Counted from the first letter of the stretch, positions 1 through 8,743 are shown. The stretch: DNA of 64,000 bases from Ornithinimicrobium avium (GCF_003351765.1 NZ_CP031229.1:1922001-1986000); one strand, 5' to 3'. The notes: a model not told the origin generated them from the letters alone. Translations and numbers: made by a program.

Positions 1-1
1 G

Positions 2-127
2 TACGACCTGGGCGCCGGCTCATGGGACGGGCTCGTGGCCGGTGCGGCGGACCTGGTGGCACAGGGAAACGAAGCTCCCGGCATGGTTTCCCCTGCTAGC
101 CAGCCTGCAAAGGGTCTTCGAGCCTGA
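2..127 (+). CDS. C-terminal fragment of a protein cut by the left window edge
   Basis: The second forward frame is open from the window edge to a TGA and encodes 41 residues. It begins YDLGAGSWDGLVAGAADL and ends in KGLRA. The composition is protein-like and it is the only convincing reading of this stretch. No family can be named from so short a tail. It lies just upstream of a toxin-antitoxin pair in a probably accessory segment. It may instead be a chance open frame. Confidence 0.35.
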   Translation, partial: YDLGAGSWDGLVAGAADLVAQGNEAPGMVSPASQPAKGLRA

Positions 128-222
128 AGCTCTGGTTGCAGAAGCCCCAGCGCGCTCTTCTGCCGCTGCGCGCGGCATCGGTCCGGTTGACTCTCCGAAG
201 CGGCCGCGCCACAATTGTGGCC

Positions 223-489
223 ATGAGCATCGAGTCCCTGCGCGAGGTCCGCGATCACTTCAGCGACGTTGTCGACCGAGTGCAGCGCGAGCACGAGCGG
301 GTCACGGTGACGCGCAACGGCAAGGCAGCAGCGGTCATCCTCAGCCCGGAAGACCTGGCCGAGCTCGAAGAGACCCTGGCCGTCCTCAGTGACCCTGAGG
401 CGCTGGCCGACATCCGCGAAGCCGACCTCGCATACCAGGCAGGAGACGTGGTCCGCGGAGCAGATGCGGTCCGGGCATTGCTCCCGTGA
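223..489 (+). CDS. Phd/YefM-type antitoxin
   Basis: This 88-residue protein starts MSIESLREVRDHFSDVVD and continues with VTRNGKAAAVILSPEDLAELEETL, the usual layout of Phd/YefM antitoxins: an N-terminal DNA-binding fold with the V-T-x-N-G-K-x-A-A-V core, then a helical C-terminus that wraps the toxin. An upstream in-frame ATG at 136 exists, but the family alignment favours 223. The toxin gene follows with a 4-base GTGA overlap, so the pair is translationally coupled. By family knowledge the antitoxin neutralises the RelE-like toxin and, alone or in complex, represses its own promoter. Confidence 0.85.
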   Translation: MSIESLREVRDHFSDVVDRVQREHERVTVTRNGKAAAVILSPEDLAELEETLAVLSDPEALADIREADLAYQAGDVVRGADAVRALLP

Positions 490-761
490 CGCTCCCTTTC
501 GAGCTTGTCCTGACCCCCCCGGCTACCCGGGCGATCCAGCGGGGTCTACCCGAGTCCGTGGCTGCGGCAGTCGTCGAGTTTTTCACCGGGGCCCTCATCG
601 ACAACCCCCAGCGAGTGGGCAAGCCCCTTCGCGGCGAGCTCGCCGGCATCCGTTCCGCACGCCGGGGGACCTATCGAGTCCTCTACCGGATCAACGAGCA
701 GGCTCGCGAAGTCGTCGTGCTGCGCGTCGAGCACCGTCGCGACGTATACGGTCGCCACTGA
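486..761 (+). CDS. RelE/ParE-family toxin
   Basis: This 91-residue basic protein has the RelE-superfamily pattern: FELVLTPPATRAIQRGLP, then GKPLRGELAGIRSARRGTYRVLYRI, and a C-terminal VLRVEHRRDVYGRH that resembles the catalytic tail of RelE-type mRNA interferases. The GTG start at 486 overlaps the antitoxin stop. By family, RelE members cleave mRNA on the ribosome; ParE members instead poison gyrase, and the C-terminal H-R-x-x-x-Y pattern makes the RelE function more likely. The module sits beside a tRNA fragment that looks like an attachment scar. Confidence 0.86.
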   Translation: MTLPFELVLTPPATRAIQRGLPESVAAAVVEFFTGALIDNPQRVGKPLRGELAGIRSARRGTYRVLYRINEQAREVVVLRVEHRRDVYGRH

Positions 762-950
762 CCCGAGGCGCACGTTGCTGCGATGCGTCCACACCGACGT
801 AGAGCCACCTGTCCGGCTGTAGCCAACCGCGCGGATCTTAAGGCCATGTGTTCGCTGGCGTAGGCCGTCAGTAGGCCGTGACAGGTTCAGAACATCGTGC
901 TCCTGCTGCGCTAATGAGCGGCGTTTGTGCAGGTCAGCCCTGCAAATGGG

Positions 951-997
951 GCCACCCACCCCCGTGGGGCTCGAACCCACAACCTACGGATTAAAAG
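951..997 (-). other. tRNA-Lys(UUU) 3' half, probable attachment-site remnant
   Basis: Read on the minus strand, this is anticodon loop CTTTTAA, 3' anticodon stem TCCGT, variable loop AGGTT, and a perfect T arm (GTGGG-TTCGAGC-CCCAC), followed by a G-rich acceptor-like strand. The 5' half (acceptor, D arm, 5' anticodon stem) is absent at 998-1040. A tRNA truncated at the anticodon loop is typical of the duplicated att core left by tyrosine integrases that use tRNA 3' ends. No intact tRNA-Lys or integrase is in the window. The rest of 762-1035 holds nothing I can identify. Confidence 0.7.
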
Positions 998-1035
998 GGC
1001 GTCCCGGGCGCGACCTGCTCGGTCGCCGCTTGCAC

Positions 1036-1527
1036 CTAGATGCGAGCGGCCTCACGGTCAGCGCTGGGCGCCAGGGTCGCCGGCGGCGACGTGCGGCGGG
1101 GCCAGGTCCAGGCGGAACGCAGGATGAAGGCCAGGAGCAGCACCTCGAGTCCGATGGAGAGGCCGAAGAAGGAGGAGTAGTCCCAGGTCTGCTCCCCACT
1201 GACGTTGTAGAGCGAGAACGGGATGTAGAGCGTCGCGACGACGAGATTCAGGGTGCGGTTGACGCGAGCGGGCAGGGTCGTGGAGAGCAGGGGCATGAGG
1301 ATCGGGACGGCCAGAGCGGTGAGCGCAAGGGACATGAAGGTCGGGCCGGTCTGGAACTCGTGGACGGAGCCACCCAGGATCTCCTCGAGATGGCCGGGCC
1401 TGTAGAAACCCAGGATGTCGACGTAGGCGTAGAGAAACATGAAGCTGGTCCAGGCTGCCGCGAGCTTGGCCTGCACGGGTATGCGCAGGGTCTCCAGCAC
1501 GGCTGAGGGTTGACGGGTTCTCATCAT
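1036..1527 (-). CDS. Small integral membrane protein, DUF6326-like
   Basis: This is a 163-residue protein with four predicted membrane segments: near residues 22-40 (AAAWTSFMFLYAYVDILGFY), 62-82, 92-110 and 120-140. The spacing around YVDILGFYRPGHLEEILGG and the following F-Q-T-G-P resembles the DUF6326 family, whose function is unknown. The start is one of two adjacent ATGs. It faces a decayed two-component system that starts about 160 bases away on the other strand. There is no catalytic motif, and the family name is from memory of the pattern. Confidence 0.65.
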   Translation of the reverse strand: MMRTRQPSAVLETLRIPVQAKLAAAWTSFMFLYAYVDILGFYRPGHLEEILGGSVHEFQTGPTFMSLALTALAVPILMPLLSTTLPARVNRTLNLVVATLYIPFSLYNVSGEQTWDYSSFFGLSIGLEVLLLAFILRSAWTWPRRTSPPATLAPSADREAARI

Positions 1528-1684
1528 GGGCTCCCTTGTTGCGGTGAGGATCGGGTGCCACGATCGCCGAGGCCGGCGGCGGGCACATCGGCCCCCGGGC
1601 CGGAGTTCCCCTGGCCGAACAGGCGGTCGCCGTCTCGTGTTTTCGGCTGATCCCTCGTCGTCGCTCCATCCCTACGCTGAGGGG

Positions 1685-2316
1685 GTGGACAATCCGCTGC
1701 GTTCCCTGCTGGAGGAACCCCGGTCGTCGCTCCCGCCGGTTCGGGTATGACGGGACTGGGCGCTGCTGTCGGTCGTGACGGTCTCCGGAGCGCTGGAGAG
1801 TGTCCTGCGTGAGGACCTGCCGCTACCGGGGCTGTCAGTGGTGCTGACGATCGGGCTGGCGCTGCTGCTGCCCTGGCGACGTACCCACCCGCTCGCAGTG
1901 GTCGCGACCGCCTTCGGCGTGGTCGCGGTCGTGGACTTCGTCCTCATCGCCCTCGACGCCCCGGCCCTGGACATGTACACGACGCTCTACCTCATGCTGC
2001 TGCCCTACTCACTCTTGCGGTGGGGCTCCGGTCGAGAGGCGGCTGCGGGTACGGCGATCATCCTGGTCCCGGCCACCATCTCGCTCTTCGTCGGCCGGAC
2101 CGGGATGGCCGAGGCACCCTCCGCGTCGCGGACGACCGGCTGACCGTCGCAGACGACGGGGCTCCCAGTCCCGCAGGCGGCAGCGCGGGGGGCTATGGTC
2201 TGGTCGGTATGCGGGAACGCACCACGCTGCTGGGCGGCTCGTTCCACGCCGGACCGGCCGCTCGCGGTGGTTGGCGCGTCGAGGCGATGCTGCCCCAGGT
2301 GCGGGCCTCCTCATGA
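1685..2316 (+). pseudogene. Degraded sensor histidine kinase (NarL-partner type)
   Basis: From a GTG at 1685 the reading encodes the start of an actinobacterial sensor kinase and is stopped by an in-frame TGA at 1748-1750 (PPVRV-stop-RDWALLSVV). It then continues in the same frame through several membrane segments to about 2130. After VGRTGMAEAP the kinase resumes in another frame at DDRLTVADDGAP and GGYGLVGMRERTTLLGGSFHAGP, the C-terminal G2 box of the ATPase domain. The dimerisation helix with the phospho-accepting His and the N box are missing. Two independent lesions make it a pseudogene. Its stop overlaps the following response-regulator ATG by ATGA. Confidence 0.82.
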
Positions 2317-2845
2317 GCATCCGGGTGCTGGTCGCCGATGACCAGGACATCGTGCGCACCGGCCTGACGATGCTGCTGAACGCCCAGCCCGACATCGAGG
2401 TCGTGGGCGCCGCCGTCGATGGGCGAGAAGCGGTGAGCCTGGCACGTGAGCTGCGCCCTGACGTCTGCCTGTTCGACATCCGGATGCCTCTGATGGACGG
2501 CATCGAAGCCACCCGCCTGCTCGCCGGACCCGACGTCACCGACCCGCTGCCGATCGTCGTGATCACCACCTTCGACCTCGACGCGTACGTCCATGGGCGT
2601 TGAAGGCCGGTGCCCGGGGCTTCCTGCTCAAGGACGCCGGACCCGCGCTGCTGACACAGGCGATCCACGCGGCAGCCGACGGTGATGCCCTGATCGCTCC
2701 CAGCGTCACCGTCCGCCTGCTGGCCGCCGATCTCCACATCAGTGCGAGCACCGTCAAGACCCACGTGGCCAGCGTGATGCGCAAGCTCGGCGCGCGGAAT
2801 CGGGTCGAGCTCGCCATGTGGGCTCATGAGACCGGCCGCACCTGA
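2313..2845 (+). pseudogene. Degraded NarL/LuxR-type response regulator
   Basis: The receiver domain is clear: IRVLVADDQDIVRTGL carries the acidic pocket and LFDIRMPLMDGIEATR the phospho-Asp. At about 2596-2600 one base is lost: the frame ends after DLDAYVHGR, and the next frame resumes with LKAGARGFLLKDAGPALL, the normal continuation. A second lesion removes the first part of the LuxR helix-turn-helix: VRLLAADLHISASTVKTH lacks the usual L-T-x-R-E-x-x-V-L segment of roughly 35 residues. The C-terminus then ends normally. With the broken kinase upstream this is a dead two-component operon. Confidence 0.84.
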
Positions 2846-2962
2846 TCGCACGGCCGCCCGACGGAGGCAGACCCCTCCGGCACGCCACCACCCCGGCGGC
2901 GTGACGACGGTGGTCGCCTACCCTGAGGGCCACCAGCCGCACTCGACTCCGGGAGCAGACCA

Positions 2963-4327
2963 GTGATGCGCGTCGCCGACACCATCCTCGACACGATCGG
3001 CAACACGCCGCTCGTCCGGCTCAACCGCGTGACGGAGGGCCTCTCCGCCACCGTCCTGGCCAAGGTCGAGTACGTCAACCCGGGCGGCTCGGTCAAGGAC
3101 CGCATCGCGGTCAGGATCATCGACGCCGCCGAGGCGGAGGGCAAGCTGCGCCCGGGGGGCACGATCGTGGAGCCGACCTCGGGCAACACCGGCGTCGGCC
3201 TGGCGCTGGTCGCCCAGCAGCGCGGCTACCGGTGCATCTTCGTCTGCCCCGACAAGGTCGGCAAGGACAAGATCGACGTCCTGCGGGCCTACGGCGCCGA
3301 GATCGTCATCACCCCGACCGCGGTCCCGCCCGAGCACCCGGACTCCTACTACAGCGTCAGCGACCGGCTCGCCGCCGAGATCGAGGGCGCCTACAAGCCC
3401 AACCAGTACGAGAACCTCAACGGCCCGGCCTCCCACTACGAGTCCACCGGTCCGGAGATCTGGCGGGACACCGACGGCAGGGTCACGCACTTCGTGGCCG
3501 GCGTCGGGACCGGCGGCACCATCTCCGGCACGGGCCGCTTCCTCAAGGAGGTCGGCGGCGTCACGGTAATCGGCGCCGACCCCGAGGGGTCCGTCTACTC
3601 CGGCGGCACCGGCCGCCCCTACCTGGTCGAGGGCGTGGGCGAGGACATGTGGCCCGGCGCCTACGACACCTCGGTGCCCGAGCGGGTCATCGCGGTGAGC
3701 GACGCAGCCTCCTTCGACATGACCCTCCGGCTGGCCCGGGAGGAGGGGCTGCTCGTCGGCGGCTCGTCGGGCATGGCCGTGGTCGCGGCCCTCGAGGCGG
3801 CCAAGGACCTGGGCCCGGACGACGTCGTGGTGGTCCTGCTGCCCGACGGCGGCCGCGGCTACCTGGGCAAGATCTTCAACGAACAGTGGATGCGCCGCTA
3901 CGGCTTCAGCCCGGTGCCCGAGGAGGAGCGGACCGTCCGGGAGGTGCTCTCCGTCAAGACCGGCCGGCTCCCCGACCTCGTGCACGTCCACCCCACCGAC
4001 ACCGTCCGCGACGCCATCGACATCATGGCGGAGTATGGCGTGTCCCAGCTGCTCGTCCTCGGCGCCGAGCCTCCCGTCACCATGGGCGAGGTCACCGGCG
4101 CGCTCACCGAGCGCGACCTGCTCGACGCCGTCTTCCACGGCACCACCAGGCTGACCGACGCGGTCGCCGACCTGACCGGGGCGCCGCTGCCGCTCATCGG
4201 CGTCAACGACTCGGTCACCGCCGCGCGCGAGGCGTTCGCCGAGGCCGACGCCCTCCTGGTCACCGAGGGCGGCAAGCCGGTCGCCGTGCTGACCCGCCCC
4301 GACCTGCTCACCTTCGTCTCCCAGTGA
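2963..4327 (+). CDS. cbs: Cystathionine beta-synthase with C-terminal CBS domains
   Basis: This 454-residue, PLP-dependent fold-type II enzyme condenses serine and homocysteine to cystathionine. The N-terminal DTIGNTPLVRLNRV and the PLP lysine in GGSVKDRIAVRI (about residue 45) are followed by the EPTSGNTGVGLA phosphate-binding loop and GVGTGGTISG. Residues from about 330 form two CBS motifs (PTDTVRDAIDIMAEYGVSQ and the VNDSVTAAREAF unit), which separates it from plain cysteine synthases. GGGAG-like spacing fits GTG 2963; ATG 2966 is an alternative. MetB follows 14 bases later, so the pair covers a transsulfuration route, probably homocysteine to cysteine. Confidence 0.92.
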   Translation: MMRVADTILDTIGNTPLVRLNRVTEGLSATVLAKVEYVNPGGSVKDRIAVRIIDAAEAEGKLRPGGTIVEPTSGNTGVGLALVAQQRGYRCIFVCPDKVGKDKIDVLRAYGAEIVITPTAVPPEHPDSYYSVSDRLAAEIEGAYKPNQYENLNGPASHYESTGPEIWRDTDGRVTHFVAGVGTGGTISGTGRFLKEVGGVTVIGADPEGSVYSGGTGRPYLVEGVGEDMWPGAYDTSVPERVIAVSDAASFDMTLRLAREEGLLVGGSSGMAVVAALEAAKDLGPDDVVVVLLPDGGRGYLGKIFNEQWMRRYGFSPVPEEERTVREVLSVKTGRLPDLVHVHPTDTVRDAIDIMAEYGVSQLLVLGAEPPVTMGEVTGALTERDLLDAVFHGTTRLTDAVADLTGAPLPLIGVNDSVTAAREAFAEADALLVTEGGKPVAVLTRPDLLTFVSQ

Positions 4328-4341
4328 TCGCGAGGAAAGAC

Positions 4342-5487
4342 ATGCCCGGTTTCGCCACCCGCGCCATCCATGCCGGTCAGGCGTTCGACCCCAGGACCGG
4401 CGCGGTGAACCCGCCCGTCTACCAGACCTCCACGTTCGTGCAGGAGCGCGTCGGCGGGCTGCGCGAGGGCTACGAGTACACGCGCGGCACGAACCCGACC
4501 CGGGACGTCCTGCAGGAGCTGGTGGCCGATCTCGAGGGCGGCGCGCAGGGACTGTCCTTCGCCTCCGGCCTGGCCGCCGAGGACGCGACCCTGCGGGCCC
4601 TGCTGGCCCCGGGCGACCACGTGCTCATGGGCAACGACGTCTACGGCGGCACGCACCGGCTGGTCAGGAAGATCCTCGCCCCGTGGGGGCTGCAGCTCAG
4701 CACCGTCGAGATGACCGACCTCGACGCCGTGCGCGCGGCGATCCGGCCGGAGACGAGGATGCTCTGGCTGGAGACCCCCAGCAACCCCCTGATGAAGGTC
4801 ACCGACGTCGAGGCGGTCGCGGCGCTGGGTCACGAGCACGGGCTGACCGTGGTCGTCGACAACACCTTCGCCTCGCCCGCGCTGCAGACGCCGATCGCGC
4901 TCGGCGCCGACGTGGTGGTGCACTCGGCCACGAAGTACCTCGGCGGCCACTCCGACGTGCTGGGCGGCGTCGTCGTCACCGCGACCGAGGAGGCCGGCGA
5001 GAAGATCCAGTTCCTCCAGTTCGCCGCGGGCGCCGTGTCCGCACCGTGGGAGGTGTTCCTGACGATCCGGGGCATCAAGACCCTCGCGCTGCGCATGGAG
5101 CGGCACAGCTCCAACGCGGCGGCGATCGCCCGGACGCTGGTCGACCACCCGGCCGTGGAGCGGGTCTACTACCCGGGACTGCCCGACCACCCCGGTCACG
5201 AGATCGCCGCCCGGCAGATGAGCGGCTTCGGCGGCATGGTCTCCCTCGCCCTGGCCGGCGGCGCCGCGGCGGCGCGGAGGTTCGCCGAGTCGACGAGCCT
5301 GTTCCAGCTGGCCGAGTCTCTCGGCGGGGTGGAGTCCTTGGTGAACTACCCCGCCGAGATGACGCACGCCTCCGTGCGGGGCACGGAGCTGGAGGTGGCG
5401 GACAACATCATCCGGCTCTCGACCGGCATCGAGGACGAGGCGGACCTGGTCACGGACGTGCAGCAGGCGCTCGAGCGGCTGGGCTGA
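4342..5487 (+). CDS. metB: Cystathionine gamma-synthase/gamma-lyase
   Basis: This is a 381-residue Cys/Met-metabolism PLP enzyme of fold type I. Diagnostic features are the YEYTRGTNPTRDVL substrate loop, GDHVLMGNDVYGGTHRL, VVVDNTFASPALQ, and the PLP lysine at about residue 198 in HSATKYLGGHS. ATG 4342 is preceded by GAGGAAAG; the frame is open further upstream inside cbs but has no family homology there. Pairing with cbs suggests cystathionine gamma-lyase activity in vivo. Sequence alone does not separate gamma-synthase from gamma-lyase in actinobacteria. Its 3' end overlaps the convergent SDR gene by 38 bases. Confidence 0.9.
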   Translation: MPGFATRAIHAGQAFDPRTGAVNPPVYQTSTFVQERVGGLREGYEYTRGTNPTRDVLQELVADLEGGAQGLSFASGLAAEDATLRALLAPGDHVLMGNDVYGGTHRLVRKILAPWGLQLSTVEMTDLDAVRAAIRPETRMLWLETPSNPLMKVTDVEAVAALGHEHGLTVVVDNTFASPALQTPIALGADVVVHSATKYLGGHSDVLGGVVVTATEEAGEKIQFLQFAAGAVSAPWEVFLTIRGIKTLALRMERHSSNAAAIARTLVDHPAVERVYYPGLPDHPGHEIAARQMSGFGGMVSLALAGGAAAARRFAESTSLFQLAESLGGVESLVNYPAEMTHASVRGTELEVADNIIRLSTGIEDEADLVTDVQQALERLG

Positions 5488-6379
5488 CCCGCCGGAGCCT
5501 GCGGGCGGTCGCCGACTGCTGGCGACGCGCGACACGGACGACGAGCGGGGCCAGACGCACGGCGAGACCGGGCGCCAGGTCGAGGACCCTGGCCTCCAGG
5601 CCGCGCCACCGCGGGGCGGTGACGACCGCGCGCGGGCGCTCCACCACGCGCATGACGAGGTCGGCCACCTGCTCGGGCCGCAGCAGGACGCCGGAGAACG
5701 ACATCGCGGCGCCCGGGTCGTCCAGCCGCTCCTGGAGCATCGGCGTCCACATCCCGTCCGGGCAGACGCAGCTGATGCGGACGCCCTTCTCGCCGGCGAC
5801 CCGCAGGTCCGCGAGCATCGACAGGCTCAGCCCGAGGACGGCGTGCTTGGACGCCGCGTAGACCGCCTCGCCGGGCACCGGCGCGAGCGCGGCGAGGGAG
5901 GCGACGTTGACCACGTGCCCCCGGCCGGCGGGGCGCATCTGCTCCAGCGCGGCGACGGTGCCGTGCATCGTCCCGAGCGCGTTGACCTCGAGCATGAGGC
6001 GACGCTCGCCGTCCGTGTGCTCCCACGCGGGCCCGGTCGCCAGGACACCGGCGTTGTTGACCCAGAGGGCGAGCGTGCCCGACTCCTCGACCGCGCTGGC
6101 CGCCACCCGGCGGCAGGCGTCCTGGTCGCGCACGTCGAGCGCGGCGGCGAGGACCCGGGCAGGGCCAGCCGCCTGGCTCCCACCCACGTCCCCGGCGGCC
6201 TGCCTCGCGATCTCCGCGGCGATCTCCTGCGCCGCACGCGCGGCCAGGTCAGCGTCGACGTCGGTGAGGTGCACCTCGAAGCCGGCGCGCGCGAGCCGCA
6301 CCGCGATCTGACGCCCCAGGCCCTGCCCGGCACCGGTCACCACGGCACCGCCGCGCGACCGCCCGCCCACCGCGATCAC
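5450..6379 (-). CDS. Short-chain dehydrogenase/reductase
   Basis: This is a 309-residue classical SDR. It has the Rossmann motif VVTGAGQGLGRQIA near the N-terminus, LWVNNAGVLATGP, the catalytic serine in HVVNVASLAALAP, and YAASKHAVLGLSLSM as the YxxxK active site. The C-terminal extension (about 50 residues, basic) is longer than in minimal SDRs. The GTG start overlaps the stop of the upstream flavin monooxygenase by GTGA, so the two were a coupled operon. The substrate cannot be read from sequence; neighbours suggest oxidation or reduction of a hydrophobic alcohol or ketone. Confidence 0.85.
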   Translation of the reverse strand: MIAVGGRSRGGAVVTGAGQGLGRQIAVRLARAGFEVHLTDVDADLAARAAQEIAAEIARQAAGDVGGSQAAGPARVLAAALDVRDQDACRRVAASAVEESGTLALWVNNAGVLATGPAWEHTDGERRLMLEVNALGTMHGTVAALEQMRPAGRGHVVNVASLAALAPVPGEAVYAASKHAVLGLSLSMLADLRVAGEKGVRISCVCPDGMWTPMLQERLDDPGAAMSFSGVLLRPEQVADLVMRVVERPRAVVTAPRWRGLEARVLDLAPGLAVRLAPLVVRVARRQQSATARRLRRVSPAARAPAARP

Positions 6380-7720
6380 CGCGGCTTCCCGGCGCGGACG
6401 GCGCGGGCGGCGCGGACGCGTGACGGCATACCCCCGGCTGCCGCGGCGCGCCGCGCACCCCGGCGACGCTCCCGGCCCAGCTCCCACAGGTAGCGGTCGA
6501 AGTCGACCTCCATCGTGTGGCGCGGCGAGGCGTAGAAACGGCCCCGGCTGCGCGCGTGGTCGACCGCCGTCTCCCGGCGCACCACCTCCGGCGGGGGCGG
6601 CAGGTAGCGCCCGGTGAGCTGCTCGGCGACCCACTCCCCCTGCGCCTGGGCCAGCGGCATCCCGCGCTGACGGTTGCAGGAGTCCGACGAAGAACAGCCC
6701 CGGCAGGTCGGGGTGGACCGTGCGCCGCCACAGCGGCAGGTCGTTGCCGGGCGCCGCGACGAGCGCGGGGTCCAGGAAGGGGAAGCTCACCCGGTAGCCG
6801 GTCGCCCAGACGATGAGGTCGGCGACCGCCTCGCTGCCGTCGGTGAACACCACGCGGTCCCGGGCCAGCCGCTCGATCCCGGGCGCCGGGCGCACCGCGC
6901 CGTCGCGCAGGGTGGAGCGGATCTCCTCGCACTGGACCGGGTGGGAGCGGCCCGGGGCGTGCTGCGGCTGCGGCAGGCCGAGGTCGGCCGTGCTGCCGGC
7001 CAGGACGGCGGCGAGGCGGAGACGGAGCGCGGTCGTCCTCCAGGGCGCCCAGCCCGGCATCGTCACCTGGTCGCGGGGGCGGCCGAACGCGTACTTGGGC
7101 AGGACCCACTGCCCGCGACGCTGCGAGAGGGTCGCGCTGCGCGCCACCCGCCCGGCCTCCACGGCGATGTCCATCGCCGAGTTCCCGGCGCCCACGACGA
7201 CCACGTCGCGACCGCGCAGCTGCTCCCCCGAGCGGTAGTCGTGAGCGTGGATCTGGTCCCCGTCGAAGGACCCGGGGTATGCCGGTTCCGGCCAGCTGGG
7301 GTCCCAGTGGTGGCCGTTGGCCACCAGGACGGCGTCGTAGACCTCGGTGCGCGCACCCTGCGGGCCGCGCGTCGTCACCGACCAGCGGCCGCCCTCGACC
7401 GGCTCGACCGTGGTCACGGTCGTGTCCAGCACGATGCGGTCGCGGAAGCCGAAGTGGTCGACGTAGGCCTCGAGGTAGTCCGCCACGTGGTGGTGCGCCG
7501 GGTACGGCGGGACGTCCGCAGGCATCGGGAAGTCGGAGAAGGCCATCCGCGGGCCGGAGGTGTTCATCTCCAGCGTCTCGTAGCAGCCGGAGATCCCGTT
7601 GGGGTTGTGGATCACCCAGTTGCCTCCGACGACGCTGCCGGCCTCGAAGCAGTCGACCGGGACACCGGCCCCGGCGAGCGCCTTGGTCGCGGCCAGACCG
7701 CAGGAGCCGGCCCCGATCAC
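6376..7720 (-). pseudogene. Flavin-containing monooxygenase, frameshifted
   Basis: The N-terminal two thirds is a clear flavin monooxygenase: FAD loop VIGAGSCGLAATKALA, PYPAHHHVADYLEAY, the NADPH loop VVVVGAGNSAMDIAVEAGR, and the late ATGYR motif in IVWATGYRVSFPFLD. After GLFFVGLLQP (about 6665) one extra base throws the frame; the other frame continues with GMPLAQAQGEWVAEQLTG and RYLWELGRE to a stop at 6376. The start is uncertain: GTG 7720 precedes the FAD loop directly, while the frame stays open to 7882, where it would overlap the divergent thioesterase start. A single indel could be real or a sequencing error. Confidence 0.75.
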
Positions 7721-7880
7721 GGCGGCCCGCGGAAGGTCCGGGTCGGGGGCGGCGGCTCGGACGACGGCGCGCGGTCGCGCTGACGGACGTGATACGGCAT
7801 ACCGCAGATCATGCCTGTTCGCGGTGGTGGCCCAGCGCGCGGTCCCCCGCTCGCCGGCCACGCCCTGGGAGGATGCAGCC

Positions 7881-8321
7881 ATGACGCAGATGGTGGTCAG
7901 GAACGAAGCCTTCGAGGACGTGGTGCGCCTCTCCTTCGCCAGGCAGGGACTGATGGGCCACCTCGGCGCCGAGCTGGCCGACGTCTCCCCGGGGCAGGTC
8001 CGGATCGAGGTGCCCTTCCGCAGCGAGCTGACCCAGCAGCACGGCCTCTTCCACGCCGGGGTGACGACCTCGGTCGTGGACAGCGCGTGCGGCTACGCCG
8101 CCCTGACGCTGATGCCGCCCGGCTCGGAGGTGCTGTCCGTCGAGTTCAAGATCAACCTGCTGGCCCCCGCCCGCGGCGAGCGGTTGGTCGCCCTCGGCCG
8201 GGTCCTGCGTTCGGGACGCACGATCACGGTCTGCCAGGGCGACGTGCACTCCGTCGGCACCGAGGGGCGGACCCACTGCGCCACCATGGTCGCCACCATG
8301 ATGCGGGTCCAGGACGGGTAG
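7881..8321 (+). CDS. PaaI-family hotdog thioesterase
   Basis: This is a 146-residue single hotdog domain. The signature is QQHGLFHAGVTTSVVDSACGYAA (the H-G-x-x-x-x-G turn plus helix), then SVEFKINLLAPARGE, the central strand of PaaI-type acyl-CoA thioesterases. AGGAGGATG-type spacing (GGAGGA at 7868-7873) supports ATG 7881. It is divergent from the broken monooxygenase. Family members hydrolyse aromatic or short acyl-CoA thioesters; the substrate here is unknown. Confidence 0.85.
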   Translation: MTQMVVRNEAFEDVVRLSFARQGLMGHLGAELADVSPGQVRIEVPFRSELTQQHGLFHAGVTTSVVDSACGYAALTLMPPGSEVLSVEFKINLLAPARGERLVALGRVLRSGRTITVCQGDVHSVGTEGRTHCATMVATMMRVQDG

Positions 8322-8383
8322 GTCGGCGGGCCCGGTGGCTAGACTCCTGCGCGTACCGGACCACAGATCGGGAGGATCCGACA

Positions 8384-8743
8384 GTGCTACGACGAGCGGC
8401 GCAGATCGCCCTGGGCATCCCCTTCGTCTACCTCGGCTACCAGGCCGCCGCCGAGCCAGGGGCGCGGGTCGACGCCGCAGCCTCGGTCGGGCTGCCCGAG
8501 CCCGAGCTGATGGTGCGCGCCAACGGCGCCGCGATGGTCGCCGGCGGCGCGGCACTGGTCGCGAACGTCCTTCCCCGCACGGCCGCCGCGGGCCTGGTCG
8601 TCTCGCTCGTGCCGACCACCCTCGCCGGGCACCGGTTCTGGGACCACGAGGACGCGGCGGCCCGCGCCGGGCAGCGCATCCAGTTCCTCAAGAACCTCGG
8701 CCTCGCCGGAGGCCTGCTCGCGGTCGCCACCCGCCGCCGCTGA
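8384..8743 (+). CDS. DoxX-like membrane protein
   Basis: This is a 119-residue membrane protein starting at GTG with GGAGGA seven bases upstream. LGIPFVYLGYQAAAEPGARV resembles the first helix of DoxX proteins, followed by GAAMVAGGAALVANVLPRTAAAGLVVSLVPTTLAG (two more segments) and a conserved GHRFWDHED turn that precedes the last helix. DoxX-like proteins are small four-helix membrane proteins often linked to redox homeostasis. It follows the thioesterase by about 60 bases in the same direction. Confidence 0.8.
   Translation: MLRRAAQIALGIPFVYLGYQAAAEPGARVDAAASVGLPEPELMVRANGAAMVAGGAALVANVLPRTAAAGLVVSLVPTTLAGHRFWDHEDAAARAGQRIQFLKNLGLAGGLLAVATRRR

Noticed and set aside
223..761. Phage-defence system at the left edge
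   Set aside because: Only a two-gene toxin-antitoxin module is visible, with no nuclease, reverse transcriptase, NTPase or other defence gene beside it.
2918..4138. Long minus-strand open frame opposite cbs, and similar long frames opposite most genes (for example 28576-30717 on plus)
   Set aside because: These are antisense shadows typical of high-GC codon bias. They are rich in Asp, Val, Gly and Arg without any family motif, whereas the other strand encodes recognisable enzymes.
5450..7882. An 810-residue monooxygenase-SDR fusion
   Set aside because: The monooxygenase C-terminus exists in another frame with a proper stop and a GTGA overlap with the SDR start, so a one-base shift is the better explanation.
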